A stretch of 5,402 nucleotides of DNA from Oscillospiraceae bacterium (GTDB taxonomy: Bacteria; Bacillota; Clostridia; Oscillospirales; CAG-272). Below, one piece after another: positions 1 to 5,402 of this stretch. The translations under genes were made by a program, and so were the position numbers. The notes below the pieces were generated by a model, which was given only the letters and a program-made list of their open reading frames with translations, did not search any database and was not told where the DNA came from. Location: assembly GCA_015065045.1 (NCBI GenBank), contig SVRB01000091.1:1-5402 (forward strand), read 5' to 3'. Positions within the stretch are counted from its first letter, which is position 1, and every line of letters starts with the position of its first letter.

Positions 1-381
1 GACCGATTTTACGCCCTCGTCTATGGCTGCAGTCAGTACGTTTTCAGTTCCGAGCACGTTGGTTTTTACCGCCTCTATCGGGAAGAACTCGCAGGAAGGA
101 ACCTGCTTGAGCGCAGCTGCGTGGAATATGTAGTCAACTCCGTGCATCGCGTTCTTTATGGACTGAAGATCACGAACGTCTCCGATGTAAAACTTTATTT
201 TTTCTGCAACCTCGGGCATTTTCGCCTGAAACTCGTGGCGCATATCGTCCTGTTTTTTCTCGTCACGCGAGAAAACACGGATCTCGCCTATATCCGTTTT
301 CAGAAATCGGTTAAGAACGGCGTTTCCGAAAGATCCCGTTCCGCCTGTTATAAGTAGGGTTTTGTTTGTGAACAAACTCAT
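1..381 (-). CDS. capE: UDP-N-acetylglucosamine 4,6-dehydratase/5-epimerase, CapE/FnlA type (N-terminal 127 residues, runs off window)
   Basis: This cytoplasmic NAD(P)-dependent extended short-chain dehydrogenase is predicted to convert UDP-GlcNAc to an inverted 4-keto-6-deoxy sugar, the first step toward UDP-N-acetyl-L-fucosamine and related L-sugars. The sequence shows the Rossmann loop TGGTGSFG at residues 12-19, FSRDEKKQDDMR at 37-48, GDVRD at 67-71, HAAALKQVPSCEFFP at 87-101 and TNVLGTENV at 107-115. The KQVPSCEFFP form fits the S. aureus CapE/E. coli FnlA group better than PseB/FlaA1, judged from memory of those families. The later catalytic YxxxK region lies outside the window. The start ATG at 381 has AAGGAAGG nine bases upstream (391-398). 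Its ATGA overlaps the stop of the flippase gene, which supports translational coupling. G+C is clearly higher here than in the two preceding genes. The family is nearly certain; the exact sugar product is inferred. Confidence 0.93.
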   Translation of the reverse strand, partial: MSLFTNKTLLITGGTGSFGNAVLNRFLKTDIGEIRVFSRDEKKQDDMRHEFQAKMPEVAEKIKFYIGDVRDLQSIKNAMHGVDYIFHAAALKQVPSCEFFPIEAVKTNVLGTENVLTAAIDEGVKSV

Positions 382-1724
382 GTCGATTGACCTTCCTTTA
401 TCTTTTTATTGAAATATATATCTAAGTCTATGTGTTGAATTATACAGTATGGCAATAGAACGATAGTTGTGCACCATATAACCAAATTCCAACTTTCTAC
501 GAATTCGGCAAGAACAAAAATGAGTGCAAACCGCATCACCATTGCTATAACATAAGAAATAGTCTGCAATTTCATACGCGTCATACCGCATACTATGGTA
601 GAAAGAATTCCAATGTAAACAAAAACACTGCCGAAGCAAGCAAAAGCAAAGGCCGTGCCGTAATCAACAGTAACCGTTCCCTTGCCGAGCCAGACGTCCA
701 TAATAAACTGCAAGAAAGGAATCAATAAAAATTCCAATGCGGCAGCCGCCAATCCGACTAGTTTCAAGATGCCGTATAGTTTTTTCGTCCAGATATAGTT
801 CTTTTCGGCTATGGATTTAGTTACAATAGACCATATCGGAGTCATAGCAAGCGTCAATGTCGTTGATATAAGACTCGTTATCTTAAAATAAAATGTATAT
901 TCTGTCGTATATTGAGGACCGAACAAATTTGATATTACCGCCTCATTTGTGTTCATTATAAGCATAAACATGATCTGACACGCGAAAAAGACCGCTCCTA
1001 TGCCCATAACTCCACGTACGTGTTGTTTCTCAATGCATTTAACGCTCGGGATACACCATTTTAATTTTGTGGCAAATATAATTATTCCGGACAAAATAGT
1101 GGGGGCATTAGCCGTGATTAAATATGCGACCGCAAGAGAAAGCAACGCTTGACCCGGCGTATCACACCGAAAAAGCAAAACAAACAAAAACTGCAAAACA
1201 CTGGAGCACAGTGATAGCAAATTATTGACAGCGGATGCTTGCATCGCATAAAATACAGCGTGAACGATTGTTAGCAAAAAGCGCAACATTATCGCTATAA
1301 AAACCACGTATGCGGACCGTTTAAGAACCTCGGGTGAAATTGTCTGTTCGGATATATTGAGAAATTTATTAAGGTCAAGTATGCCGATCAGAACGGTACC
1401 TACCACTATCAAAACTGCTGTAACGACAACGTTGGAAAATATTCCTGACGATATTATTTTTTTGGCTTCAAGCTTTTCGTTTTTAGTAAATGCGTGTACT
1501 AATTTGTTTCTAATACCGTTTCCTATACCCAAGTCGAACGTCATAAACCACGACAGCACGGACAGTAGTGTGTACCACACTCCAAGTACTCCCTTGTCCT
1601 CGTTAAAGAAACGCAGAAACAGCGGGGTGCTGAAAAGAGAGAGCAATAGTCCGGCGCCTCTTACTGCAAATGTAATCAAAACGTTTTTGGCAATTATTTT
1701 TTCGTTTTCTTCAAGTCTTTTCAT
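378..1724 (-). CDS. wzx: Wzx-type polysaccharide repeat-unit flippase (MOP superfamily)
   Basis: This is a predicted inner-membrane flippase that moves undecaprenyl-diphosphate-linked oligosaccharide to the outer face. With the ATG at 1724 it has 448 residues, normal for the family. About twelve hydrophobic segments can be drawn, roughly at 15-37, 45-65, 93-117, 138-160, 170-187, 193-217, 240-263, 278-300, 318-340, 356-380, 388-410 and 413-432. Family-like motifs are FDLGIGNGIRNKL at 63-75 and NLFGPQYTTEYTFYFKI at 266-282. An in-frame GTG at 1736 would add four residues, but the ATG at 1724 is preferred because GGGGAAG sits just before it. The gene overlaps the end of the glycosyltransferase gene by 14 bases and its TGA overlaps the capE start. 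A hydrophobic profile alone could also fit other MOP exporters, but the motifs and neighbours favour Wzx. Substrate identity cannot be read from sequence. Confidence 0.9.
   Translation of the reverse strand: MKRLEENEKIIAKNVLITFAVRGAGLLLSLFSTPLFLRFFNEDKGVLGVWYTLLSVLSWFMTFDLGIGNGIRNKLVHAFTKNEKLEAKKIISSGIFSNVVVTAVLIVVGTVLIGILDLNKFLNISEQTISPEVLKRSAYVVFIAIMLRFLLTIVHAVFYAMQASAVNNLLSLCSSVLQFLFVLLFRCDTPGQALLSLAVAYLITANAPTILSGIIIFATKLKWCIPSVKCIEKQHVRGVMGIGAVFFACQIMFMLIMNTNEAVISNLFGPQYTTEYTFYFKITSLISTTLTLAMTPIWSIVTKSIAEKNYIWTKKLYGILKLVGLAAAALEFLLIPFLQFIMDVWLGKGTVTVDYGTAFAFACFGSVFVYIGILSTIVCGMTRMKLQTISYVIAMVMRFALIFVLAEFVESWNLVIWCTTIVLLPYCIIQHIDLDIYFNKKIKEGQST
391..398 (-). promoter_or_regulatory. capE: Ribosome binding site of capE inside the end of wzx
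   Basis: AAGGAAGG (398-391) lies nine bases before the capE ATG and is encoded by the last codons of the flippase (the KEG residues). Together with the ATGA stop/start overlap it shows that capE translation is set up within the wzx coding region. Confidence 0.75.
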
Positions 1725-2943
1725 TTTCTTCCCCACAAATTTTCAGTAAAAGATCTCGAAAAGCAACAGGCGTGTTATTATAAAAAAGTTCTGCTATACT
1801 TTCATAGGAAACTCGGGTTTCTCTGTGCTCTTTAATAAACTCCGTTAATATACCAGCTGCGTTTTTAATATTATCGTCGTGTTCGTCAATAAGACATACC
1901 ACCGGATATTTGTGCAAATACGGCAGCGATGAATCTTCAGCAGAATTAAACGTCGAGATGATCGGTTTTCCGTATGACATATATTCAAAAATTTTTGACG
2001 GCACAAGATTGGGATTAACATTGCCTAAATTAACAAAGAAATCGCATTCTCTCAAAATATCCTGTGCTCTGTCATACGGAACTTCGCCCAAAACATTCAG
2101 CATTATGTTGTTTTGATCCTTTAGATACTCATATAGATCTCCGCAAGCATTCTTACCTGCAATGACAAATCTAATATTCAGATCGGAAATCCCGGACAGT
2201 ACTTTTAGTAGTGCGTACGGCGTTCTTACTCCGTCAGACATTGTTCCGACAAATCCAAGTATGACTTCATCGTTGACTTTTATATTGCCGTCCTCAACGT
2301 GGCTGTTTTTACATAGTGCAGGAACATCAAGAAAATGCGCTTTTTTATACCATTCTAAGTCGGCGGTATATGTTGTATGATGTTGTCGACTTGATTCCAT
2401 CAAAATGTTACCATCAAACAGAGCAAGCAAATTATTTTCCCATTTGATTTTTCTGAATCTGCAAAAATTATACGGCAAAAATTTTGGGGCAATCCCACCG
2501 GAAAGTGAATCGAGCATATACGAAACATAGGTGAGGTGAGGATACTTTTCTTTAAGCTTAACTCCGGCAACAAGTGTTTCTACGGGAAGATGTACACAAA
2601 CAACGGTATCAATATTTTTATTCTCAATTACTTGACTTGCAACTCTAGCAATCTCGTCCGTTTGCTCCTTAATTTCAGTAACCGGATATTTTGAAAATTT
2701 GAACAGCCAAGCGGCGTAAAAGGCAAGTTTGGACCAAATCCCGTACGACTTCTTTTTTATTTTTCTAGCATAGTGCACGTGAATTCCGTTTATATTCTCA
2801 TATTCTTTATCATCGTAAGCATACGCAACAATATTTACATCATATCCGTTGTCTCGAAACTCACTGGCCACTTTTTCACAGCACACACCGTTTGCGCTGG
2901 CAAACGGCAGATAGTAATCAAGTAAAATTAAAATATTTTTCAT
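1711..2943 (-). CDS. GT-B fold glycosyltransferase, family 4-like
   Basis: This is a predicted cytoplasmic glycosyltransferase of 410 residues that adds a sugar to the growing lipid-linked repeat unit. The N-terminal acceptor domain begins with a beta strand, MKNILILLDYYLP (1-13), then SANGVCCEKVASEF (16-29), which takes the place of the usual glycine-rich loop. The C-terminal donor domain starts near ILGFVGTM (228-235) and includes RFVIAGK (258-264), LGEVPYDRAQDILRECDFFV (285-304) and PSKIFEYMSYGKPIIST (315-331). The usual EX7E donor motif appears here as N312-X7-E320, so its first glutamate is replaced by asparagine. There is no signal peptide or obvious membrane anchor. The start at 2943 has AGGAG at 2948-2952, four bases away, and lies 15 bases after the polymerase stop. 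The gene is AT-rich relative to capE and the family 2 transferase. Sugar specificity is unknown. Confidence 0.88.
   Translation of the reverse strand: MKNILILLDYYLPFASANGVCCEKVASEFRDNGYDVNIVAYAYDDKEYENINGIHVHYARKIKKKSYGIWSKLAFYAAWLFKFSKYPVTEIKEQTDEIARVASQVIENKNIDTVVCVHLPVETLVAGVKLKEKYPHLTYVSYMLDSLSGGIAPKFLPYNFCRFRKIKWENNLLALFDGNILMESSRQHHTTYTADLEWYKKAHFLDVPALCKNSHVEDGNIKVNDEVILGFVGTMSDGVRTPYALLKVLSGISDLNIRFVIAGKNACGDLYEYLKDQNNIMLNVLGEVPYDRAQDILRECDFFVNLGNVNPNLVPSKIFEYMSYGKPIISTFNSAEDSSLPYLHKYPVVCLIDEHDDNIKNAAGILTEFIKEHRETRVSYESIAELFYNNTPVAFRDLLLKICGEENEKT
1728..1734 (-). promoter_or_regulatory. Ribosome binding site that decides the wzx start
   Basis: GGGGAAG (1734-1728) lies three bases before the ATG at 1724, with its GGGGA core six bases away. 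It lies inside the last codons of the glycosyltransferase gene. It supports ATG 1724 over the in-frame GTG at 1736, which has no purine-rich site at a suitable distance upstream. The match to the consensus is modest. Confidence 0.6.
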
Positions 2944-2958
2944 TTTTCTCCTGATATA

Positions 2959-4035
2959 TTACGCCCAATACGGTACGTAGGGCACTACGTTCTGCCAACT
3001 CATCCAAAGCATAAATCCGTGATAGAAACAACCTATTGCGATAATGCCGAGTGTATATACCGTATTGTTATCATAGCTTTTTATATTTTTCTTATCACTT
3101 ACAAGCTCAGGAATTGCGATTGCCATAAGCGGAACGGTGGTCATCATAAGACGGGTCATTATTCTCGCGTTTATAAAGATAACAGAAAATATAAACAAAA
3201 TAGTTATGAGGTTTAACGCGTTACTTTTACTTTCACCCGTTTCCCTCTGATTGTAAAATGCGAAAATAGAAATGATCAGAACTACCAAATACATAATCGC
3301 CGTCCTTACTCCTCCGCCATACGAGCCGACCCACATTTTAGGGACCGTTTTGTTGATAAGCGTTGCAAGAATAACCGCAATATCGTCAAGGAAGAAGAAA
3401 CATACCGCGGTGGCAATACCGGCAAGCGCCAGCGTAAGCCCATTCCATTTGATCTTTCGAACAAAGTAAAACGGCAAGAACAGCCATGCGATCGTATGAA
3501 AAAGACTTCCGATTGCAAGAAAAATAACGTATTTAACAAATTTACGTTCCACAACGTACTTGTATCCGAGAAGGAAGAATGCCGTTGCCATAAAGTGTCT
3601 TATAATATCAAAGGACGAATAGTAGAACGGAAACGAGATAAGGATAAAAACACTAATAACTATGTCTTTTGAATGTCTGTATATGAAGATACACGCACTG
3701 CTCATAACGAACAGCGAGGAAATAATGAACATCGTCTGATAATTTCCGCCAAGTATCTTTATTATCGAACAAAAGACCGAAAATCCGATCTCAATGTGCT
3801 GCTTGTTATTAAAGATATGTTCCCACGTATCTGGGGTATGGTTAAATATGGTTGAATATGCAGCAGTATCCCAACCCACGGAAGTCGCCCTAAATCCGCA
3901 AACGAGTCCGAACTGAAGTACGGTTATAAGAAGATAAAGCTTCTCGTATTTTCTTTTCTCGCTTCGCGTTTTTATATGCGTAAGAAAAAGACCGAGCAGC
4001 ATATTTACAACAAAGTTTACTATATATACAGTCAT
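2959..4035 (-). CDS. wzy: EpsG-family (Wzy-like) polysaccharide polymerase
   Basis: This is a predicted multi-spanning membrane protein of 358 residues that polymerises flipped repeat units on the outer side of the membrane. Hydrophobic helices run through most of the chain. Conserved-looking EpsG motifs are FRATSVGWDTAAY (48-60), HIEIGFSVF (80-88), FDIIRHFMATAFFLLGYKY (142-160) followed by the charged ERKFVKY (163-169), SLFHTIAWLFLP (177-188) and ARIMTRL (290-296). The arginines, histidine and VGxDT segment are the parts usually conserved in this family. The start ATG at 4035 directly abuts the TAA of the preceding glycosyltransferase (TAAATG). Its SD-like AAAGG (4043-4047) lies inside that gene, seven bases away, so expression is probably coupled. 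Wzy proteins diverge strongly, so the symbol denotes role rather than orthology. The linkage formed cannot be predicted. Confidence 0.88.
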   Translation of the reverse strand: MTVYIVNFVVNMLLGLFLTHIKTRSEKRKYEKLYLLITVLQFGLVCGFRATSVGWDTAAYSTIFNHTPDTWEHIFNNKQHIEIGFSVFCSIIKILGGNYQTMFIISSLFVMSSACIFIYRHSKDIVISVFILISFPFYYSSFDIIRHFMATAFFLLGYKYVVERKFVKYVIFLAIGSLFHTIAWLFLPFYFVRKIKWNGLTLALAGIATAVCFFFLDDIAVILATLINKTVPKMWVGSYGGGVRTAIMYLVVLIISIFAFYNQRETGESKSNALNLITILFIFSVIFINARIMTRLMMTTVPLMAIAIPELVSDKKNIKSYDNNTVYTLGIIAIGCFYHGFMLWMSWQNVVPYVPYWA

Positions 4036-4962
4036 TTATTTGCCTTTCACGCCAAGTATTTTGCGGCATAGCGCAACCGGAATATGGCAAAGAATATATG
4101 TAAGAACATATCTTCTGCCGCTTTTGTATTTTACAGTTGCGAGCTTTGCCCTTGCTTCTTTACTTTTACCAAAGCATTTGAGCTGTCGTGCACAAGTGAG
4201 TGTGTATCTGTCAACCAAAAGCGAGCATTCTTTTTTTACACTGTCTGAAATGTCCCCGTCAGAAAGAATATCGTAAATTCTGCGCGAGAAGATCCAGCTT
4301 TCGGGAGTCACCGTGTTGCGAGTCGCGGTGCTGTTTTCCCTTCTGTACATCGTTGTGATCTTTTTTGAAAGAAGTAACTTTTCCTTAAGGGCTATGCGAT
4401 ACCACATATCGGTATCCTCGCCGAGTCGCTCACCCGGCTCAAATCTCAGGGAATGCCTTATAAGCGATGACCTTTTCACACATATACAGTTAGTATGCAC
4501 TATTGCATCGCCGTAAGTATTCAGAAGCTTGAATAAATTGTCGGTTATTATGAAATCGCCGCTGATGGAAGAAAGCTTGTCCGAGCTATTATAAGACGTT
4601 CCGTTCGAGTAGGTTACAGAGTTCGACGTTATAAAATAGTTTATACCCGGATTTTCATTTATGTAAAAAAGAAGAGTTTCAAGATGATTTGGAAACCAAA
4701 GATCGTCAGCGTCAAGGAAACAGACAAATTCACCTTCTGCTGCGTCTATTCCGCTGTTACGCGCAACCGATACCCCACCGTTTTCCTGATTCACGACCTT
4801 AATATCCTTGTATTCGGACAAAACCTCTCCGATATTGTCAGTAGAGCCATCGTTAACGACCACTATCTCAAAGTCCTCAACTGTCTGCGCAAGCACGCTG
4901 TTTATTGATTCTTTTATCGTGTCTGCTTTATTATACACCGGAATTATAACCGAAAATTTCAT
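4036..4962 (-). CDS. Family 2 (GT-A) glycosyltransferase
   Basis: This predicted cytoplasmic or membrane-associated inverting glycosyltransferase has 308 residues and is the first gene after the promoter. The nucleotide-sugar domain shows SVIIPVYN (4-11), VNDGSTD (36-42), NGGVSVARNSG (61-71) and FLDADD (82-87), whose D84-x-D86 is the expected metal/UDP-binding DXD. GEDTDMWYRI (181-190) supplies the ED pair expected to hold the catalytic base. No membrane helix is obvious except a mildly hydrophobic stretch near 285-299 that could touch the membrane. The start at 4962 has GAGGA at 4969-4973, six bases upstream. The stop abuts the polymerase start. The family is certain; donor and acceptor are not. 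Being promoter-proximal, it may act early in repeat-unit assembly, but gene order is weak evidence for that. Confidence 0.94.
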   Translation of the reverse strand: MKFSVIIPVYNKADTIKESINSVLAQTVEDFEIVVVNDGSTDNIGEVLSEYKDIKVVNQENGGVSVARNSGIDAAEGEFVCFLDADDLWFPNHLETLLFYINENPGINYFITSNSVTYSNGTSYNSSDKLSSISGDFIITDNLFKLLNTYGDAIVHTNCICVKRSSLIRHSLRFEPGERLGEDTDMWYRIALKEKLLLSKKITTMYRRENSTATRNTVTPESWIFSRRIYDILSDGDISDSVKKECSLLVDRYTLTCARQLKCFGKSKEARAKLATVKYKSGRRYVLTYILCHIPVALCRKILGVKGK

Positions 4963-5002
4963 AGTTTTTCCTCGTCCATAGTGCTAATATTCATACATAG
5001 TT

Positions 5003-5031
5003 ATTATATCACCGTAATATACAAAAGTCAA
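5003..5031 (-). promoter_or_regulatory. Strong sigma-A promoter of the polysaccharide operon
   Basis: Reading the minus strand, the -35 box is TTGACT (5031-5026, five of six consensus bases). A 17-base spacer follows, then a perfect -10 TATAAT (5008-5003). TG one base before the -10 gives an extended -10. A run of six A just upstream of the -35 resembles an UP element. Transcription would start near 4996, leaving an untranslated leader of about 34 bases before the GT2 ATG. No riboswitch or attenuator fits in so short a leader. This is a sequence prediction only. Confidence 0.85.
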
Positions 5032-5076
5032 TGATTTTTTCTATCTTTAGCTGTGAAAACATTACATATTTATTAA

Positions 5077-5085
5077 ATTATATCA
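5077..5085 (-). promoter_or_regulatory. Possible second promoter -10 element (TGATATAAT)
   Basis: A perfect TATAAT (5082-5077) is preceded by TGA, giving the same extended -10 as the main promoter. No decent -35 box is found 16 to 19 bases upstream; the best hexamers there do not resemble TTGACA. It could be a factor-dependent or weak promoter, or chance in AT-rich DNA. Transcripts from it would start about 75 bases upstream of the main start. Confidence 0.35.
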
Positions 5086-5091
5086 GTTTTT

Positions 5092-5108
5092 ACACTTTTC
5101 GACACTTT
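5092..5108. repeat. Two ACACTTT direct repeats spaced one helical turn
   Basis: The heptamer ACACTTT occurs at 5092-5098 and again at 5102-5108, exactly 10 bp apart. It sits just upstream of the second TATAAT, where a -35 box is missing. The spacing is compatible with a head-to-tail dimer of a response regulator. With only two copies of seven bases in AT-rich sequence, chance is a fair alternative. Confidence 0.35.
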
Positions 5109-5120
5109 GAAAAACAGATA

Positions 5121-5157
5121 AAAAGAAAAAGTCACCCCGCAAAACGCGGGGTGACTT
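5121..5157 (-). terminator. Rho-independent terminator of the surface-protein gene
   Basis: A perfect 12-bp stem (5129-5140 pairing with 5146-5157) encloses a five-base loop and has a GC-rich core, CACCCCGC/GCGGGGTG. Read on the minus strand it is followed directly by a T-rich tract, TTTCTTTT (5128-5121). The side facing the plus strand has no good T-tract, so it acts in the minus direction. It lies 25 bases past the stop of the upstream gene and insulates the glycan operon. Confidence 0.95.
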
Positions 5158-5182
5158 AATTTAATCAAGCACTTAAGCTTTA

Positions 5183-5402
5183 TTACAGAATGATCTTACC
5201 GTTTTCGTCGGTCTTGTACCATCCCTCACCTCTAAGCTGACCCTTGGTCGAGCTCTCGGTGATGTAGAACTTTTCGGTGTCTATAACAACTACTCCGTCC
5301 CACTCGATCATATAGTAGTCGCCGTCGATCTCGGTTACTCTGGTGTATTCTCCCTGTCCGTTAACGATGTAACGCTTAACGTTTCCGTCCATATAGAAGG
5401 TC
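5183..5402 (-). CDS. C-terminal end of a probable secreted repeat-containing cell-surface protein (5' end outside window)
   Basis: The reading frame is open to the window edge, so the methionine at 5392 is probably internal; 72 residues are visible. The segment is rich in Tyr, Gly, Asp and Glu, with YMDGNVKRYIVNG (3-15), VTEIDGDYYMI (22-32), FYITES (45-50) and a closing GWYKTDENGKI (60-70). This spacing resembles the aromatic/glycine YY-DG-GWY repeats of cell-wall-binding and long surface proteins in Clostridia. That similarity is from memory, and it is not a clean choline-binding repeat. It probably acts outside the cell. The gene ends at TAA and is followed after 25 bases by a strong terminator, so it is a separate transcript from the glycan operon. 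The N-terminal domains that would give its function are not visible. Confidence 0.6.
   Translation of the reverse strand, partial: TFYMDGNVKRYIVNGQGEYTRVTEIDGDYYMIEWDGVVVIDTEKFYITESSTKGQLRGEGWYKTDENGKIIL

Noticed and set aside
121..357. Plus-strand 78-codon frame opposite capE
   Set aside because: The minus strand encodes clear Rossmann and CapE motifs across the same bases, so this is a shadow frame.
1357..1749. Plus-strand open frame of 130 codons opposite the flippase gene
   Set aside because: It lies wholly antisense to wzx and the end of the GT4 gene, resembles no family, and has a composition expected from the reverse of hydrophobic codons. Other plus-strand frames in the window are rejected for the same reason.
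4959..4979. Six-codon leader frame (MDEEKL) whose TGA overlaps the GT2 ATG
   Set aside because: It has no ribosome binding site of its own and arises because the GT2 SD region happens to follow an ATG.
5009..5062. Minus-strand 17-codon frame in the intergenic gap
   Set aside because: There is no SD upstream, and it runs through the main promoter elements, so it would not be on the main transcript.
5129..5157. Terminator hairpin as a bidirectional terminator or small RNA
   Set aside because: Only the minus-strand side has a T-tract, and no plus-strand gene converges on it; an ordinary one-way terminator explains it.
1..5402. CRISPR arrays, tRNA or rRNA genes, insertion sequences, defence or toxin-antitoxin genes
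   Set aside because: I looked for spaced repeats, terminal inverted repeats, cloverleaf-like sequences and transposase motifs and saw none; coding sequence of a polysaccharide locus fills nearly all the window.

Overview
The window comes from a low-to-medium G+C Gram-positive (Firmicutes) genome, most likely an anaerobic Clostridia-type gut bacterium. This placement is inferred from strong purine-rich ribosome binding sites, a near-consensus sigma-A promoter, an EpsG-type polymerase, and the C-terminal end of a Clostridia-style YYY/GWY repeat surface protein. No species can be named from the sequence. All recognisable genes lie on the minus strand, so the window is best read from right to left.

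Right end (5402 to 5183): the last 72 residues of a probable secreted, repeat-containing cell-surface protein. A textbook intrinsic terminator (hairpin 5129-5157 with a U-tract) closes its transcript. The 220-base gap (4963-5182) holds that terminator, a strong promoter (TTGACT, 17 bases, TATAAT with an extended -10), a weaker second TATAAT, and a pair of ACACTTT repeats 10 bp apart.

Main block (4962 to beyond 1): a tightly packed polysaccharide operon. In order it encodes a GT-A family 2 glycosyltransferase, an EpsG-type Wzy polymerase, a GT-B family 4-like glycosyltransferase, a Wzx flippase, and the first 127 residues of a CapE/FnlA-type UDP-GlcNAc 4,6-dehydratase/5-epimerase. The junctions are TAAATG, a 15-base gap, a 14-base overlap and an ATGA overlap, so one mRNA with translational coupling is likely.

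Working model: CapE makes the activated 4-keto-6-deoxy sugar that leads to N-acetyl-L-fucosamine-type residues. The two glycosyltransferases add sugars to a lipid-linked repeat unit, Wzx flips the unit across the membrane, and Wzy polymerises it outside. The initiating phosphoglycosyltransferase, chain-length/kinase genes and the remaining sugar-nucleotide genes are not in the window and would be expected beyond base 1. I see a typical Wzx/Wzy capsule or exopolysaccharide locus, not a clearly new biological system. The most checkable points are the promoter arrangement, the unusual GT4 motif, and the G+C mosaic.
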